Assembly: GCA_023268935.1 (NCBI GenBank) | Contig: JALRKK010000112.1 | Coordinates: 1 to 41,069 of the forward strand | Length of the DNA: 41,069 nucleotides | Direction of reading: 5' to 3' | Source of the DNA: Glaciecola sp. | GTDB lineage: Bacteria > Pseudomonadota > Gammaproteobacteria > Enterobacterales > Alteromonadaceae | In this document: piece by piece, positions 1-10,180 of the stretch | How positions within the stretch are numbered: position 1 is the stretch's first letter | Layout: every line of letters begins with the position of its first letter | Translations under genes and position numbers: made by a program | Notes under the pieces: generated by a model | What the model was told of the DNA's origin: nothing | Seen by the model: only the letters and a program-made list of their open reading frames with translations | The model's database searches: none

Positions 1-1
1 C

Positions 2-112
2 GCAGGTGCGATAGTCACCTCGCGTGAGAGCATTCTCGCTGCTGGCGATTTTGTGATTATCTTCACTCAAAACAGATTGGCTAAAAATCCCGCAAACCCA
101 GATAAAATCTAG
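2..112 (+). CDS. C-terminal end of an unidentified protein (partial, cut by window edge)
   Basis: The open frame enters from the left edge and ends at a TAG at 110-112, giving 36 residues. The visible part (AIVTSRESILAAGDFVIIF) has the look of the end of a TrkA_C/RCK-type domain, where a residue near an 'I-L-x-x-G-D' turn precedes a short beta strand; the same pattern is seen at the end of the TrkA protein in this window (10181-11557). That comparison is by eye only and the protein is not identified. No terminator was recognised in the roughly 200 bases that follow. Confidence 0.4.
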   Translation, partial: AGAIVTSRESILAAGDFVIIFTQNRLAKNPANPDKI

Positions 113-317
113 TCTTGCTGTCGCTTTAAGTGGTTACCCCCTCAAGCGAGATGCGCATTGTACAGACTTAATTTACCCCGTCAACCAAATATAGTCATTT
201 TTTTGCAATATTTCTGACTTTTTTCTGTCACACACGCAAATAGTCTAATTCACAAGCATAACTCCTTATTTTTCTTTACAATGATTACTGTTAGTTAACA
301 ACCACAAGGATTTTATT
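113..317. other. Intergenic region before yrdA
   Basis: About 200 AT-rich bases with no open frame worth calling and no clear hairpin terminator. A TACAAT hexamer at 277-282 could be the -10 element of the yrdA promoter, about 36 bases before its ATG, but no convincing -35 hexamer lies at the right distance. An AAGGA ribosome binding site at 306-310 serves yrdA. Confidence 0.3.
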
Positions 318-854
318 ATGCTCAAACGGTTCGATGGCATGGTCCCTTCATTAGGTACAGGGGTCTTTGTTGACGAAAGTGCCATTTTATATGGAGATAT
401 TACTTTAGGAGATGATGTCAGTATATGGCCATTAGTCGCTGCGCGCGGCGACGTCAATCATATCCGTATTGGCGCACGTACTAATGTACAAGATGGGTCC
501 GTGCTTCATGTTACTCGTATAACTAAGTCTTTAGAGAATGGCTTCCCGCTTATTATTGGCGAGGATGTAACTGTAGGCCATAAATGTATGTTACATGGCT
601 GTACCATTGGTAACCGTGTGTTAGTTGGAATGGGCGCTATTGTCTTAGACGGTGCTGTAGTGCAAGACGATGTATTCATCGGAGCCGGGTCAGTCGTTCC
701 TCCTAACAAGACTCTAGAGTCGGGGTATCTTTACGTCGGTAACCCAGTTCAGCAAAGGCGCCCTTTAAAAGATAGTGAAATGGCATTCTTAAAAGAAAGC
801 GCCGATAACTATGTCGCTTTAAAGGATGTCTACTTAGGTAAAACTACCGATTAA
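318..854 (+). CDS. yrdA: Gamma-carbonic-anhydrase-like hexapeptide-repeat protein (YrdA family)
   Basis: A 178-residue left-handed beta-helix protein of the YrdA/PaaY/gamma-carbonic-anhydrase family. Hexapeptide-type turns run through residues 20-145 (for example DITLGDDVSIWP, GEDVTVGHKC, IGNRVLVGMGAIVLDGAVV, VFIGAGSVV). The metal-ligand histidines expected in the family are visible in VLHVT and in GHKCMLHGC. These trimeric zinc or iron proteins sit in the cytoplasm; carbonic anhydrase activity is shown for few members, so the substrate is left open. The ATG at 318 has a good AAGGA site upstream and the length matches the family. It converges with aroE and overlaps it by 11 bases; E. coli also keeps yrdA next to aroE. 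Confidence 0.93.
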   Translation: MLKRFDGMVPSLGTGVFVDESAILYGDITLGDDVSIWPLVAARGDVNHIRIGARTNVQDGSVLHVTRITKSLENGFPLIIGEDVTVGHKCMLHGCTIGNRVLVGMGAIVLDGAVVQDDVFIGAGSVVPPNKTLESGYLYVGNPVQQRRPLKDSEMAFLKESADNYVALKDVYLGKTTD

Positions 855-1662
855 GCTCTAAGCGCAAAGCATCTAATACCGGGGTAGTATCTACTCGCTG
901 CCCCGTCCATAACTCAAAGCTCTTGGCTGCTTGTCCAACTAACATACCCAAACCATCACTGCAGGTTTTTGCACCGGCTTTCATCGCCTGCTGCATGAAT
1001 GTGGTTTGTCCTGACAAATATACCATGTCGTATGCCATCTCAATATTTTGATATAGATTTTTTGGTATATCAGGAAGCTGTTTTTGTAAGGATAAGGTGG
1101 TCGCGTTGACGATCACATCATAGCGTTCATTACGCACGCTATCAAAACCACCGGCTGTTAGCGTCTTATGTGAAAACGCTTGAACTAGCTCACGAGCCCT
1201 TTGCACATTGCGATTTACTATGTGGATAGATGCAACATGTTGATTGATAAAAGGCATAATGACACCACGAGCGGCTCCACCAGCTCCAATCAATAATATC
1301 CGCTTGTCTTTTAATGCCTGACCCTGACGCAAAATATCCTGCATCAAACCCGGCCCATCCGTATTGTGTCCAAGTAAACCATTAACGGTTTTATATAAGG
1401 TATTCACCGCCCCTGCCGTTTTGGCTTCATCAGTTAACACATCCGCACGCGCAAACGCTTCTTCCTTAAATGGCGTCGTGATATTTAGACCAATGTGCTT
1501 CTCTTTCCTAAAAAAATCCTCGACCGCATCCTTAAATAAATGCTTTTCAACGAGTATTGCATCGTATTGAATATCCACACCAGCTTGAGATGCAAACATG
1601 TGGTGAATAAAAGGGGATTTAGATTGGGCAATGGGATTGCCCATCACAGCAAAGTACTGCAT
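844..1662 (-). CDS. aroE: Shikimate dehydrogenase (NADP+)
   Basis: AroE reduces 3-dehydroshikimate to shikimate with NADPH in the pathway to chorismate and aromatic amino acids. The 272-residue protein shows the substrate-binding NPIAQSKSP near the N-terminus, the catalytic-lysine segment NITTPFKEEA, the GAVNTL and HNTDGPG motifs and the nucleotide-binding loop GAGGAARG around residue 125. The ATG at 1662 is preferred over a GTG one codon earlier because the GGAG site at 1672-1675 is then about nine bases away and the protein starts like other AroE proteins. Its 3' end overlaps yrdA tail to tail. Confidence 0.95.
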   Translation of the reverse strand: MQYFAVMGNPIAQSKSPFIHHMFASQAGVDIQYDAILVEKHLFKDAVEDFFRKEKHIGLNITTPFKEEAFARADVLTDEAKTAGAVNTLYKTVNGLLGHNTDGPGLMQDILRQGQALKDKRILLIGAGGAARGVIMPFINQHVASIHIVNRNVQRARELVQAFSHKTLTAGGFDSVRNERYDVIVNATTLSLQKQLPDIPKNLYQNIEMAYDMVYLSGQTTFMQQAMKAGAKTCSDGLGMLVGQAAKSFELWTGQRVDTTPVLDALRLELNR

Positions 1663-1733
1663 CACATTATACTCCGTTCAAGGCATGCTAATGGTAATGC
1701 CCGTACTTTACCGTAATTATTACCGATGAACTA

Positions 1734-2390
1734 TTAAAACTTATACGCTAATGACAGGGTATAGACCATAGGATCAATCGTAACGGTTTCAACATTACCT
1801 GCGTTAAACGTGGCTTCTGTTTCAATATCAATATAGCGAACTGAGGCATTTAAGCCCAAGTTATCACTGAACATATAATCAAAACCGACCTGAGCTGACA
1901 AGCCAAACGATGCATCCAATTCCAAATCATCCACACCTAATGCATCTTGATTGGCTTGCGTAAATTCTTCATCAAAAAAGATTGTGTAGTTTAAGCCAAC
2001 TCCAGCATATGGCTGCAATACAGCTGACGGCTCAGCAAAGAAATAATTCACTGTCACAGTGGGTGGTAAATGCGTGACTTCTGCTAACTTGGCATTATTT
2101 GCAGTTAAGTTCACATCGTGCTTAAAGGGCGTCGCGGCGAGTAGTTCAACATTGATGTTATCAGTGAAAAAATACGCAACGTTCAGACCAAGTTGAGCAT
2201 TACTATCAACTGCCAATCTAGTATTTAAGACGCTTGCATCGCCACCAACCAATACTGGAGAAGATGAATCGTCTGGGGATACTTGAGTTACGCCGACTCG
2301 CACAAGGATGTCGCCTTTTTCATAAGCCAATGCCTGAGCAGTAAGAGAAGATGCAGCGATTAGAGCAAGTGGCAATAATGTCGTTTTCAT
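1734..2390 (-). CDS. ompW: OmpW-family outer membrane beta-barrel protein
   Basis: A 218-residue outer membrane protein with a signal peptide of about 22 residues (basic start, hydrophobic core, cleavage likely after AQALA). The mature part begins EKGDILVRVGV, typical of OmpW, and the chain ends in an aromatic-terminated strand, YTLSLAYKF, as recognised by the BAM complex. OmpW proteins form eight-stranded barrels with a hydrophobic channel and are linked to stress and to anaerobic or osmotic change. It stands alone between aroE and hemF on the same strand, and an FNR-like box sits at the spacing expected for activation. Confidence 0.9.
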   Translation of the reverse strand: MKTTLLPLALIAASSLTAQALAYEKGDILVRVGVTQVSPDDSSSPVLVGGDASVLNTRLAVDSNAQLGLNVAYFFTDNINVELLAATPFKHDVNLTANNAKLAEVTHLPPTVTVNYFFAEPSAVLQPYAGVGLNYTIFFDEEFTQANQDALGVDDLELDASFGLSAQVGFDYMFSDNLGLNASVRYIDIETEATFNAGNVETVTIDPMVYTLSLAYKF

Positions 2391-2425
2391 AATATGTGTT
2401 CTCTATGTGTAATTAAACTAAACAC

Positions 2426-2467
2426 AGTATGCTGAAGAACCCACATATTTGATTTGATCTAGAACAA
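2426..2467 (-). promoter_or_regulatory. Putative FNR-activated promoter of ompW
   Basis: Read on the minus strand, TTGTTCTAGATCAA (2467-2454) matches the FNR/Anr consensus TTGATN4ATCAA at nine of ten defined bases. A -10-like CATACT lies at 2431-2426. If transcription starts near 2419, the FNR box is centred at -41.5, the exact spacing of class II FNR activation, and there is no separate -35 element to speak of. FNR control of ompW is known in E. coli. The match and spacing are seen; activity is inferred. Confidence 0.55.
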
Positions 2468-2489
2468 TGCGCAGTATGCGCTGCGCATT
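2466..2489. repeat. Perfect 9-bp inverted repeat between hemF and ompW
   Basis: AATGCGCAG and CTGCGCATT flank a six-base loop (2475-2480). It lies 25 bases past the hemF stop, so it may end or stabilise the hemF transcript, but no U-run follows it on the minus strand. It shares two bases with the FNR-like box. Its role is uncertain. Confidence 0.5.
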
Positions 2490-2513
2490 ATCGGTTCCAA
2501 AGATTGATATAGA

Positions 2514-4021
<1,508 letters not shown>

Positions 4022-4026
4022 AGGTA

Positions 4027-4488
4027 TTATGGTTGTTGATTAGTAATATGGTCACACTTTGGATACTGACTACATCCCCAAAAGGTTTTGCCTGATTTAT
4101 TCATGCGCGCAACATAATGGCCCGTTTTGCATTTCGGACAAAAAACCTGACTCTCTGCTGGGTCAGCTTGTGGGTTGAGTGAACCAATATAATGGCAATC
4201 AGGAAATGCGGTACACCCTAAAAACATGCCGTATTTACCTTTTTTGATTGCCAAATCACTGGCACATTGCGGACAAGGGGTACCTGACATGACTTTAATC
4301 GTGCTGTCATCATCACTCTTTGGATTATGAATGTATTCACACTGTGGATAGTTGGAACAACCGATGAAAGATTGTTTTTTGCTGAATTTCTGCTGTAACG
4401 GAGCATTGCACTGAGGACAGTCACCATAAGCTTGAGCCAGCGCCTGGCTCGGCATATTGCTAAAGAGGGTTGTGTCTATTTTACTCAT
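4027..4488 (-). CDS. yrdD: Topoisomerase-I-type zinc-ribbon protein
   Basis: A 153-residue protein made of three zf-C4_Topoisom units, each CPxC followed about 18-20 residues later by GCxxxPxC: starting near residues 24 (CPQCNAPL), 73 (CPQCASDL) and 117 (CPKCKTGH). These repeats resemble the C-terminal zinc ribbons of DNA topoisomerase I, and the protein is likely to bind single-stranded nucleic acid; its cellular role is not established. The smg-yrdD-tsaC order is the same as in E. coli. Start at the ATG at 4488. Confidence 0.92.
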   Translation of the reverse strand: MSKIDTTLFSNMPSQALAQAYGDCPQCNAPLQQKFSKKQSFIGCSNYPQCEYIHNPKSDDDSTIKVMSGTPCPQCASDLAIKKGKYGMFLGCTAFPDCHYIGSLNPQADPAESQVFCPKCKTGHYVARMNKSGKTFWGCSQYPKCDHITNQQP

Positions 4489-4518
4489 GAGCGGTAACGT
4501 AAGTCCCCAAAATAGCGC

Positions 4519-4995
4519 TTAATGCACCGGCCCTTCGGCAACATCGAACAGAAGGTTTTCCATTTGTGCATAAGCGGTTTCACGACCCGGGGCATTAAAC
4601 AACACCATCAAAATAACCCATTTGAGGTCTTCTAGACCAAAATCTTTGCTTTCGATTTCCATAACCCGATCAATAACCATCTCACGCGTAATATTATCCA
4701 AAACATTAATCTGTTCTAAAAACATGATGAAGCCTCGTGCTTGGGCATCCAAAACCGCTAACTCCGGTTCGCAATACACACGCGTTATGGCTGTGTTATT
4801 AGTACCAATGAGATAAGGGGTTTGCTCTGATTCTTGTAAGGCTGCTAGTTTCTCTAACCACAATAAGGCTTTGTAAATCTCATCGTGATGAAAGCCGGCT
4901 CTGATGAGTTCTTCGGTCAGCTCTTCTTGGTCATAATGAAATTCCGACTCATTGTGAATCAGACTTTCAAATAAATACATCAAGATATCAAACAT
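4519..4995 (-). CDS. smg: Smg protein (DUF494)
   Basis: A 158-residue acidic, helix-rich protein beginning MFDILMYLFESLIHNE, the hallmark start of the Smg/DUF494 family found next to dprA in gammaproteobacteria. No catalytic motif is visible and the biochemical function is unknown. Its ATG overlaps the 3' end of dprA by eight bases (4988-4995), with the GAGGG binding site inside dprA, which suggests translational coupling. Confidence 0.93.
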   Translation of the reverse strand: MFDILMYLFESLIHNESEFHYDQEELTEELIRAGFHHDEIYKALLWLEKLAALQESEQTPYLIGTNNTAITRVYCEPELAVLDAQARGFIMFLEQINVLDNITREMVIDRVMEIESKDFGLEDLKWVILMVLFNAPGRETAYAQMENLLFDVAEGPVH

Positions 4996-6112
4996 GATTG
5001 CGCCCTCTTATTCTGGTATACCCACCAGCTCTTTGCTGTACGTATCCAGACAATTCTAATGTGCTTAACTGACTCAACACTTCGGCAATAGGTAATTGCG
5101 TTCGGCTCACAATATCGTCCACAGACGTTACATCTATTCCTACACTATCTAACAATAGTGGATTTGCCAAGTCTTGTGTGAGTGTTTTACTATTTTCTTT
5201 TATAAAGTCAACATTGGGTCTCGCCCTTAGATTTTCAACATTTGGATAAAAAGAGAGCACATCGTCGACATGATTCAGTAGCATGGCACCTTGTTGAATA
5301 AGTTGATGACAGCCCCAGTTCTGCTCATCCAGCACACTCCCTGGCATGGCAAACACATCTCGGTTTTGCGCGATGGCGTGTTGCGCGGTCACCATAGTGC
5401 CAGAACGCAGGCCAGCCTCAATTATGCAGACACCATGAGATAAACCACTGACAATGCGATTACGCCTTGGGAAAAAATAAGGTTTGGCTGATTGATTTGG
5501 TAAAAACTCACTAATGACGCATCCCCCTTTTGCTATAATTTCTTGGCGAAGTGCTTTATGCGCTTGTGGGTAAGTATAATTCATCCCATGCCCTAAGACC
5601 GCCACAGTTGCCCCACCAACCGATAACGCGCCACTATGGGCTGCCGCATCTATGCCTTGAGCAAGACCAGAAACAACGACCCACCCTCGTTTGGCTAATC
5701 CTTGAGATAATGCCTCACTCACTTTTCTAGCTGGTTCGCTTGGATAACGATTGCCTACCACCGAGATGGCCACCGTTTCTAATACTCGTACATCACCTTG
5801 CACAAAAAGAAACAGAGGCGGATCGCTGATTTGTTTGAGCCAGCAAGGGTATCGACTGTCATGTAAGGGCACAAAATGCGTGTCTTTTGGCAACTTAAAA
5901 GGTATCGGGGTACCTGTTACGTAACGCTTAATGCAATGAATCTGAGAGTGAGTCAGTCCCATATTACTCAAGCGCTCATCTGCAACGAATGCTAATCGAT
6001 GCACTGGTTCATCAAGCAATTGCGCTAGTTGATAAATCGTGGCTAAACCAATCTTAGGACATTCGTATAAGCCCAAATACGACGCTATAGATGTGTTATA
6101 TGTATCGCTCAT
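4988..6112 (-). CDS. dprA: DNA-processing protein DprA (Smf)
   Basis: DprA binds incoming single-stranded DNA and loads RecA during natural transformation; homologues are also kept in species not known to be competent. The 374-residue protein has an N-terminal helical part, a Rossmann-like core with GNRYPS near residue 120, SGLAQGIDAAAHSGAL near 145 and VLGHGMNYTYP near 171, then SGTMVTAQHA and a C-terminal winged-helix-like end (about 310-370). A GGAGTC site lies seven bases before the ATG. It follows the LysM gene by 59 bases and overlaps smg. Confidence 0.96.
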   Translation of the reverse strand: MSDTYNTSIASYLGLYECPKIGLATIYQLAQLLDEPVHRLAFVADERLSNMGLTHSQIHCIKRYVTGTPIPFKLPKDTHFVPLHDSRYPCWLKQISDPPLFLFVQGDVRVLETVAISVVGNRYPSEPARKVSEALSQGLAKRGWVVVSGLAQGIDAAAHSGALSVGGATVAVLGHGMNYTYPQAHKALRQEIIAKGGCVISEFLPNQSAKPYFFPRRNRIVSGLSHGVCIIEAGLRSGTMVTAQHAIAQNRDVFAMPGSVLDEQNWGCHQLIQQGAMLLNHVDDVLSFYPNVENLRARPNVDFIKENSKTLTQDLANPLLLDSVGIDVTSVDDIVSRTQLPIAEVLSQLSTLELSGYVQQRAGGYTRIRGRNHV

Positions 6113-6171
6113 GGTAAGACTCCAAAAAAATGAAGCCTATATGCTCGAGCCGACCAAGTTTTTGATTCAAC

Positions 6172-7212
6172 TTATGGACGGCCTGAAAGCACTCCGATGG
6201 ATATAGCAGATTGTGCATTGAGCACATAGCCATAACTTAAATTCGCTTGCGAATGCACGATGACCACCTCGCCCACTTTCAAATCAGGTTGAGGCATACC
6301 GCCACGCACTAACCAACTTGATTCATCCACATAGATTGTACGTTGCACAGTGTGTTGAATATCTGGCCCTGCTTGATATAGCCCCATAATTAAACCCACG
6401 GACAAAGGCTCAGCATGTTGCACAATCACAATATCGCCTTGTGCGAATATCTCTCTTGGCTCTAGACCACCGATCACAACACCTACTTCTTCTTGGGCTG
6501 CATGCAAAAACAAATCTTCTGGCAATATTGTCTGAGAAGGCAACAGCCAGTCACCTTGCATGATTTCTTTGTTTTGCTCAAAGACTCTCACCAACCCTCG
6601 TTGTTCATTATGCAACTCAGCAACTTCAACATCTGCAATATGATGGGCCACCGTGGCCAGTGGCTTACCATCAATAGAATAGAGTATATGTGACTCACGC
6701 ACTGCATGTAACTGACCTACCGACCAGTTTTGGGGTAATTGCGCAAATAGTGTATCGTGTTTGGCAAACAATAAACTGCCGTTTTGATTGCCTAATATTC
6801 GCCCGTGTCCTCGCTCTGATAAATTGAGTACCCGGTCTTGATTAAGTTGCGCCAGAACCTTTTGCCAATCAAAATTCCGAATTGGCTCGGGCATTTTGAC
6901 TGTGCGCTTTCCCTTAGGTGATAACGTCAGGCTCGGTTTGGCTCGTAGGATCTGAAACTGAGGTTCGCCATCAACATAGCGAATGCGAATACTGTTACCT
7001 GGATAAATCAAGTGTGGGTTAATGATGTCGGGATTATCCCGCCAAAGTCTTGACCAGAACCATGGTTCATTGAGAAACAACTCGGAAATATCCCACAGCG
7101 CATCGCTGCGAATTGTGACCTTAGTTGGACGAACTTGCGCCGCGAGATTAAACGCCATAATGCCGCCTATCAGCCATAAGATTATATTGTATCGCCATCT
7201 ATGATTGGGCAT
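6172..7212 (-). CDS. LysM-domain cell-envelope protein
   Basis: A 346-residue protein with one hydrophobic N-terminal segment (about residues 8-25, ILWLIGGIMAFNLAA) that could be a signal peptide or membrane anchor, followed by a LysM-like peptidoglycan-binding module at about 33-80 (DALWDISELFLNEPWFWSRL, then NPDIINPHLIYPGNSIRI). The remaining 260 residues match the uncharacterised region of LysM proteins encoded beside dprA and def in many gammaproteobacteria. It probably works in the periplasm on or near peptidoglycan; no enzymatic motif is seen. It is divergent from def and is the likely first gene of the run to hemF. Confidence 0.88.
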   Translation of the reverse strand: MPNHRWRYNIILWLIGGIMAFNLAAQVRPTKVTIRSDALWDISELFLNEPWFWSRLWRDNPDIINPHLIYPGNSIRIRYVDGEPQFQILRAKPSLTLSPKGKRTVKMPEPIRNFDWQKVLAQLNQDRVLNLSERGHGRILGNQNGSLLFAKHDTLFAQLPQNWSVGQLHAVRESHILYSIDGKPLATVAHHIADVEVAELHNEQRGLVRVFEQNKEIMQGDWLLPSQTILPEDLFLHAAQEEVGVVIGGLEPREIFAQGDIVIVQHAEPLSVGLIMGLYQAGPDIQHTVQRTIYVDESSWLVRGGMPQPDLKVGEVVIVHSQANLSYGYVLNAQSAISIGVLSGRP

Positions 7213-7214
7213 AA

Positions 7215-7238
7215 CCGTTCACCTATCCGTTCGCCTAT
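7215..7238. repeat. 12-bp tandem duplication in the LysM gene leader
   Basis: CCGTTCACCTAT is followed directly by CCGTTCGCCTAT (11 of 12 bases the same). On the minus strand this duplicates an AGGYGAA stretch just before the LysM-gene ATG, so that gene may have two alternative ribosome binding sites. Confidence 0.6.
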
Positions 7239-7314
7239 TTGTTTTGAATGGTGTTAGAATAGCCCAAAAGCACAATACGGAGAGTCCAGTTTTTTATGCT
7301 TGGTTATCCAGTGT

Positions 7315-7320
7315 TATACT
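7315..7320 (+). promoter_or_regulatory. Possible -10 element of the def-fmt-rsmB promoter
   Basis: TATACT lies 40 bases before the def ATG in the divergent spacer with the LysM gene. The bases where a -35 element should be are a poor match, so this is only a candidate. A good AAGGA site precedes the def ATG. Confidence 0.35.
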
Positions 7321-7359
7321 TTAATTCATTAACAGTGAAACCAATTTGAAGGACGGAAC

Positions 7360-7875
7360 ATGGCGGTATTAACAGTACTCACCTTCCCTGATGAACGCTT
7401 ACGTACGGTTGCCAAACCAGTTGCGACAGTCGATGCAACAATCCAAACGCTTATCGCTGACATGTTTGAGACCATGAAAGAAGAGCGCGGAATAGGCCTT
7501 GCTGCAACACAAGTAGACGTTCATAAGCAAGTTATTGTAATGGATGTGTCTGAAGCGCAAGACGAGCCTAGGGTATTTATCAATCCAAAGATCATTGCTA
7601 AAGAAGGCGTCATGATCAATGAAGAAGGTTGCTTATCTGTACCTGGAAATTACGCCAAGGTCGAGCGCGCTGAGCGCATCACAGTTGAAGCATTGAATGA
7701 AAAAGGTGATACCTTCATATTAGAGGCTGACGGTCTCTTGGCGATTTGTATTCAACATGAAATGGACCACCTGGCAGGAAAGTTGTTTGTGGATTACTTA
7801 TCCCCACTCAAACGCCAACGCATTATGAAAAAACTCGAAAAAGAAGCTCGGCTTGCGGCTCGAGCAAACGCGTAA
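7360..7875 (+). CDS. def: Peptide deformylase
   Basis: Def removes the N-formyl group from the first methionine of nascent proteins at the ribosome exit. The 171-residue protein has all three metal-site motifs: GIGLAATQV (about residue 44), EEGCLSVPG with the cysteine ligand (about 88-96), and QHEMDHLAG carrying the HExxH histidines and catalytic glutamate (about 131-139). The length is normal for a bacterial type 1 enzyme. It is followed 19 bases later by fmt, so formylation and deformylation are encoded together, as in E. coli. Confidence 0.98.
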   Translation: MAVLTVLTFPDERLRTVAKPVATVDATIQTLIADMFETMKEERGIGLAATQVDVHKQVIVMDVSEAQDEPRVFINPKIIAKEGVMINEEGCLSVPGNYAKVERAERITVEALNEKGDTFILEADGLLAICIQHEMDHLAGKLFVDYLSPLKRQRIMKKLEKEARLAARANA

Positions 7876-7894
7876 TTCATTACAGGAACTCTTA

Positions 7895-8830
7895 GTGACA
7901 CCTTTAAACATCGTTTTTGCGGGAACGCCAGAATTCGCCGCCGATCACCTAGAAGCGCTACTGGATTCATCACACAATGTGGTGGCGGTCTACACGCAAC
8001 CTGACCGCCCCGCGGGACGAGGCAAAAAACTCACTGCTAGCGCAGTAAAAAGCCTCGCTCGACAACATGATATTGCCGTATATCAACCGGACAATTTTAA
8101 ATCACCAGAAAGCATCGACGAGCTAGGTACACTCAATGCCGATGTCATGGTTGTGGTCGCATACGGATTAATTTTACCCAAAATCGTTTTGGACACGCCT
8201 CGGTTTGGCTGTCTCAATGTACACGGTTCGCTACTACCTCGATGGCGCGGTGCCGCCCCTATCCAGCGAGCCATCTGGGCAGGTGATGACGCCACTGGCG
8301 TCACTATTATGCAAATGGATGAAGGGCTTGATACCGGCGACATGCTATTTAAGACCCATTGCCCTATCGAGGCCAGCGACACCAGTGCCACCTTATATAA
8401 CAAACTTGCAAAACAGGGACCAGAGGCGCTTGTTCACGTATTGAACAATTTAAGTGAATTTAGCCCTGAGCCTCAAGACAATGCGCTTGCCAACTACGCT
8501 AAAAAACTGTCCAAAGCCGAAGCCTTGATTGATTGGAAACAGAGTGCTGAGCAGTTAGCCCGCAATGTTCGCGCGTTTAATCCATGGCCGGTTGCATTTT
8601 TTCAATGCGCAGATCAAGCCGTCAAAGTATGGACTGCAGAAGTAGAGTATAGGTCGTCAACCGCACCACCTGGTTCGATTTTAAGTGCGGACAAAACTGG
8701 CTTAGTCGTGCAAACTGGGGATCAAGCGTTGCGTATCACTCAGTGCCAGATCCCAAATAAAAAAGCCATGCCTTTTGCCGATGTCTTCAATGCCAGACAA
8801 AGTTGGTTTGCTCCAGGAACCATATTATGA
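7895..8830 (+). CDS. fmt: Methionyl-tRNA formyltransferase
   Basis: Fmt transfers a formyl group from 10-formyl-tetrahydrofolate to Met-tRNAfMet. The 311-residue protein begins [15 protein letters not shown], has the folate-site segment [17 protein letters not shown], and [16 protein letters not shown]; the C-terminal half is the tRNA-binding domain. The frame is open further upstream, but the GTG at 7895 is chosen because AGGAA at 7884-7888 lies six bases before it and the protein then aligns with other Fmt starts. Its stop overlaps the rsmB ATG by four bases (ATGA). Confidence 0.95.
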   Translation: MTPLNIVFAGTPEFAADHLEALLDSSHNVVAVYTQPDRPAGRGKKLTASAVKSLARQHDIAVYQPDNFKSPESIDELGTLNADVMVVVAYGLILPKIVLDTPRFGCLNVHGSLLPRWRGAAPIQRAIWAGDDATGVTIMQMDEGLDTGDMLFKTHCPIEASDTSATLYNKLAKQGPEALVHVLNNLSEFSPEPQDNALANYAKKLSKAEALIDWKQSAEQLARNVRAFNPWPVAFFQCADQAVKVWTAEVEYRSSTAPPGSILSADKTGLVVQTGDQALRITQCQIPNKKAMPFADVFNARQSWFAPGTIL

Positions 8831-10155
8831 CGCCAGGAGCGAAACTGCGCGCCAACAGTGCCAAAGCTTTATTCGATATCTTAGAGCAAGGACAATCTAC
8901 TCGTCAGGTGTTACCCAAATACCAACAAGCACTCAATCAAAAAGACAAAGCTTGGTTACAACATGCCGTTTATGGGATTTTGCGTGAATTACCTCAGTAC
9001 CAGCATTGGGTCAGAACCAGTCTCGATAAACCGCTCAAAGGTAACAAAAAAGTTTTAGAACACTTGCTTATGGTTGGGTTTTACCAGCTCTATGCCATGC
9101 GTGTAGCGGATCATGCAGCCGTCAGCTCAACCGTTGAAGCGGCTTCCATTTTAGGAGGACAAGGGTTAAAAGGATTAGTAAATGCGGTGCTACGGCGCTT
9201 TGTCCGAGAAGATTTAGCCCAACAAAAAGTCAGTGGTGATGCCGCACAAGCTGGATTACCGAAATGGCTCTACAAACAACTACAATCGCAATATCCTGAA
9301 CAGCTAGAAGATATTCTCAGCGCCATGCAACAAACCGCACCGATGTGGTTACGCATCAATCCGCGCTATGTTTCAGTGACAAAATACCAACAAATGCTCA
9401 AAGATCGAGGCATTGATAGCACCAATGTAGACGCATTGCCTCATGGTTTGTGTTTAGCGACCCCAGCGGTGGTGACAGAGCTTCCGGGTTATCATGCTGG
9501 CTGGTTTGCTGTACAAGATGGTGCAGCGCAATTAGCGGCGCATATTTTACAACCTAAGCCGGGAGAACGAGGCTTGGATGCTTGCGCCGCACCCGGTGGT
9601 AAAACTGCACATTTATTAACGTTGCAACCCAAATTAAGTCAACTCGTTGCCCTAGATAATGATGCTAAGCGTCTTGAGCGAGTATCTGAAAATTTATCTC
9701 GTCTAGGCCTTGAAACGACGTTGTTATGTGCCGATGCAGGCAACCCTCAGCACTGGGGGGATGAGGCCTGTGGGCAGTATGATTTTATCTTATGTGATGT
9801 TCCGTGTTCTGCTACGGGTGTGATCCGCAAACACCCTGATATTCGTTGGCTGCGTAAAGCCTCAGATATCGACCAACTGCGCGTCACGCAGCAGCATATC
9901 CTCGAGCAACTGTGGCAGGTCTTAAAACCTGGCGGGCGTCTGTTATACGCCACCTGCTCTATTTTGCAAAGCGAAAATGCAGAGCAGATCCAAGCCTTTT
10001 TAGGCCGGCACTCAGATGCGACGCTGGCAGCATTACCGACTGAAATACTTAACGATTTTACTAATTATGGGGCAATAGGATTGCAAATTACCCCCAATAC
10101 GGCACAATGTGATGGATTTTATTACGCACTACTGCACAAACACAGTGATGCATGA
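8827..10155 (+). CDS. rsmB: 16S rRNA m5C967 methyltransferase
   Basis: RsmB methylates C967 of 16S rRNA using S-adenosylmethionine. The 442-residue protein has an N-terminal NusB-like RNA-binding domain (about 5-140) and a C-terminal Rossmann methyltransferase domain. Visible are the SAM motif [12 protein letters not shown], the [16 protein letters not shown] segment and the TCS catalytic cysteine in [11 protein letters not shown]. The ATG at 8827 overlaps the fmt stop in an ATGA arrangement and has AGGA eight bases upstream; the in-frame start 24 bases earlier would lie inside fmt and is less likely. Confidence 0.96.
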   Translation: MTPGAKLRANSAKALFDILEQGQSTRQVLPKYQQALNQKDKAWLQHAVYGILRELPQYQHWVRTSLDKPLKGNKKVLEHLLMVGFYQLYAMRVADHAAVSSTVEAASILGGQGLKGLVNAVLRRFVREDLAQQKVSGDAAQAGLPKWLYKQLQSQYPEQLEDILSAMQQTAPMWLRINPRYVSVTKYQQMLKDRGIDSTNVDALPHGLCLATPAVVTELPGYHAGWFAVQDGAAQLAAHILQPKPGERGLDACAAPGGKTAHLLTLQPKLSQLVALDNDAKRLERVSENLSRLGLETTLLCADAGNPQHWGDEACGQYDFILCDVPCSATGVIRKHPDIRWLRKASDIDQLRVTQQHILEQLWQVLKPGGRLLYATCSILQSENAEQIQAFLGRHSDATLAALPTEILNDFTNYGAIGLQITPNTAQCDGFYYALLHKHSDA

Positions 10156-10180
10156 CGTATACAACATGGCGTAAACTGGC

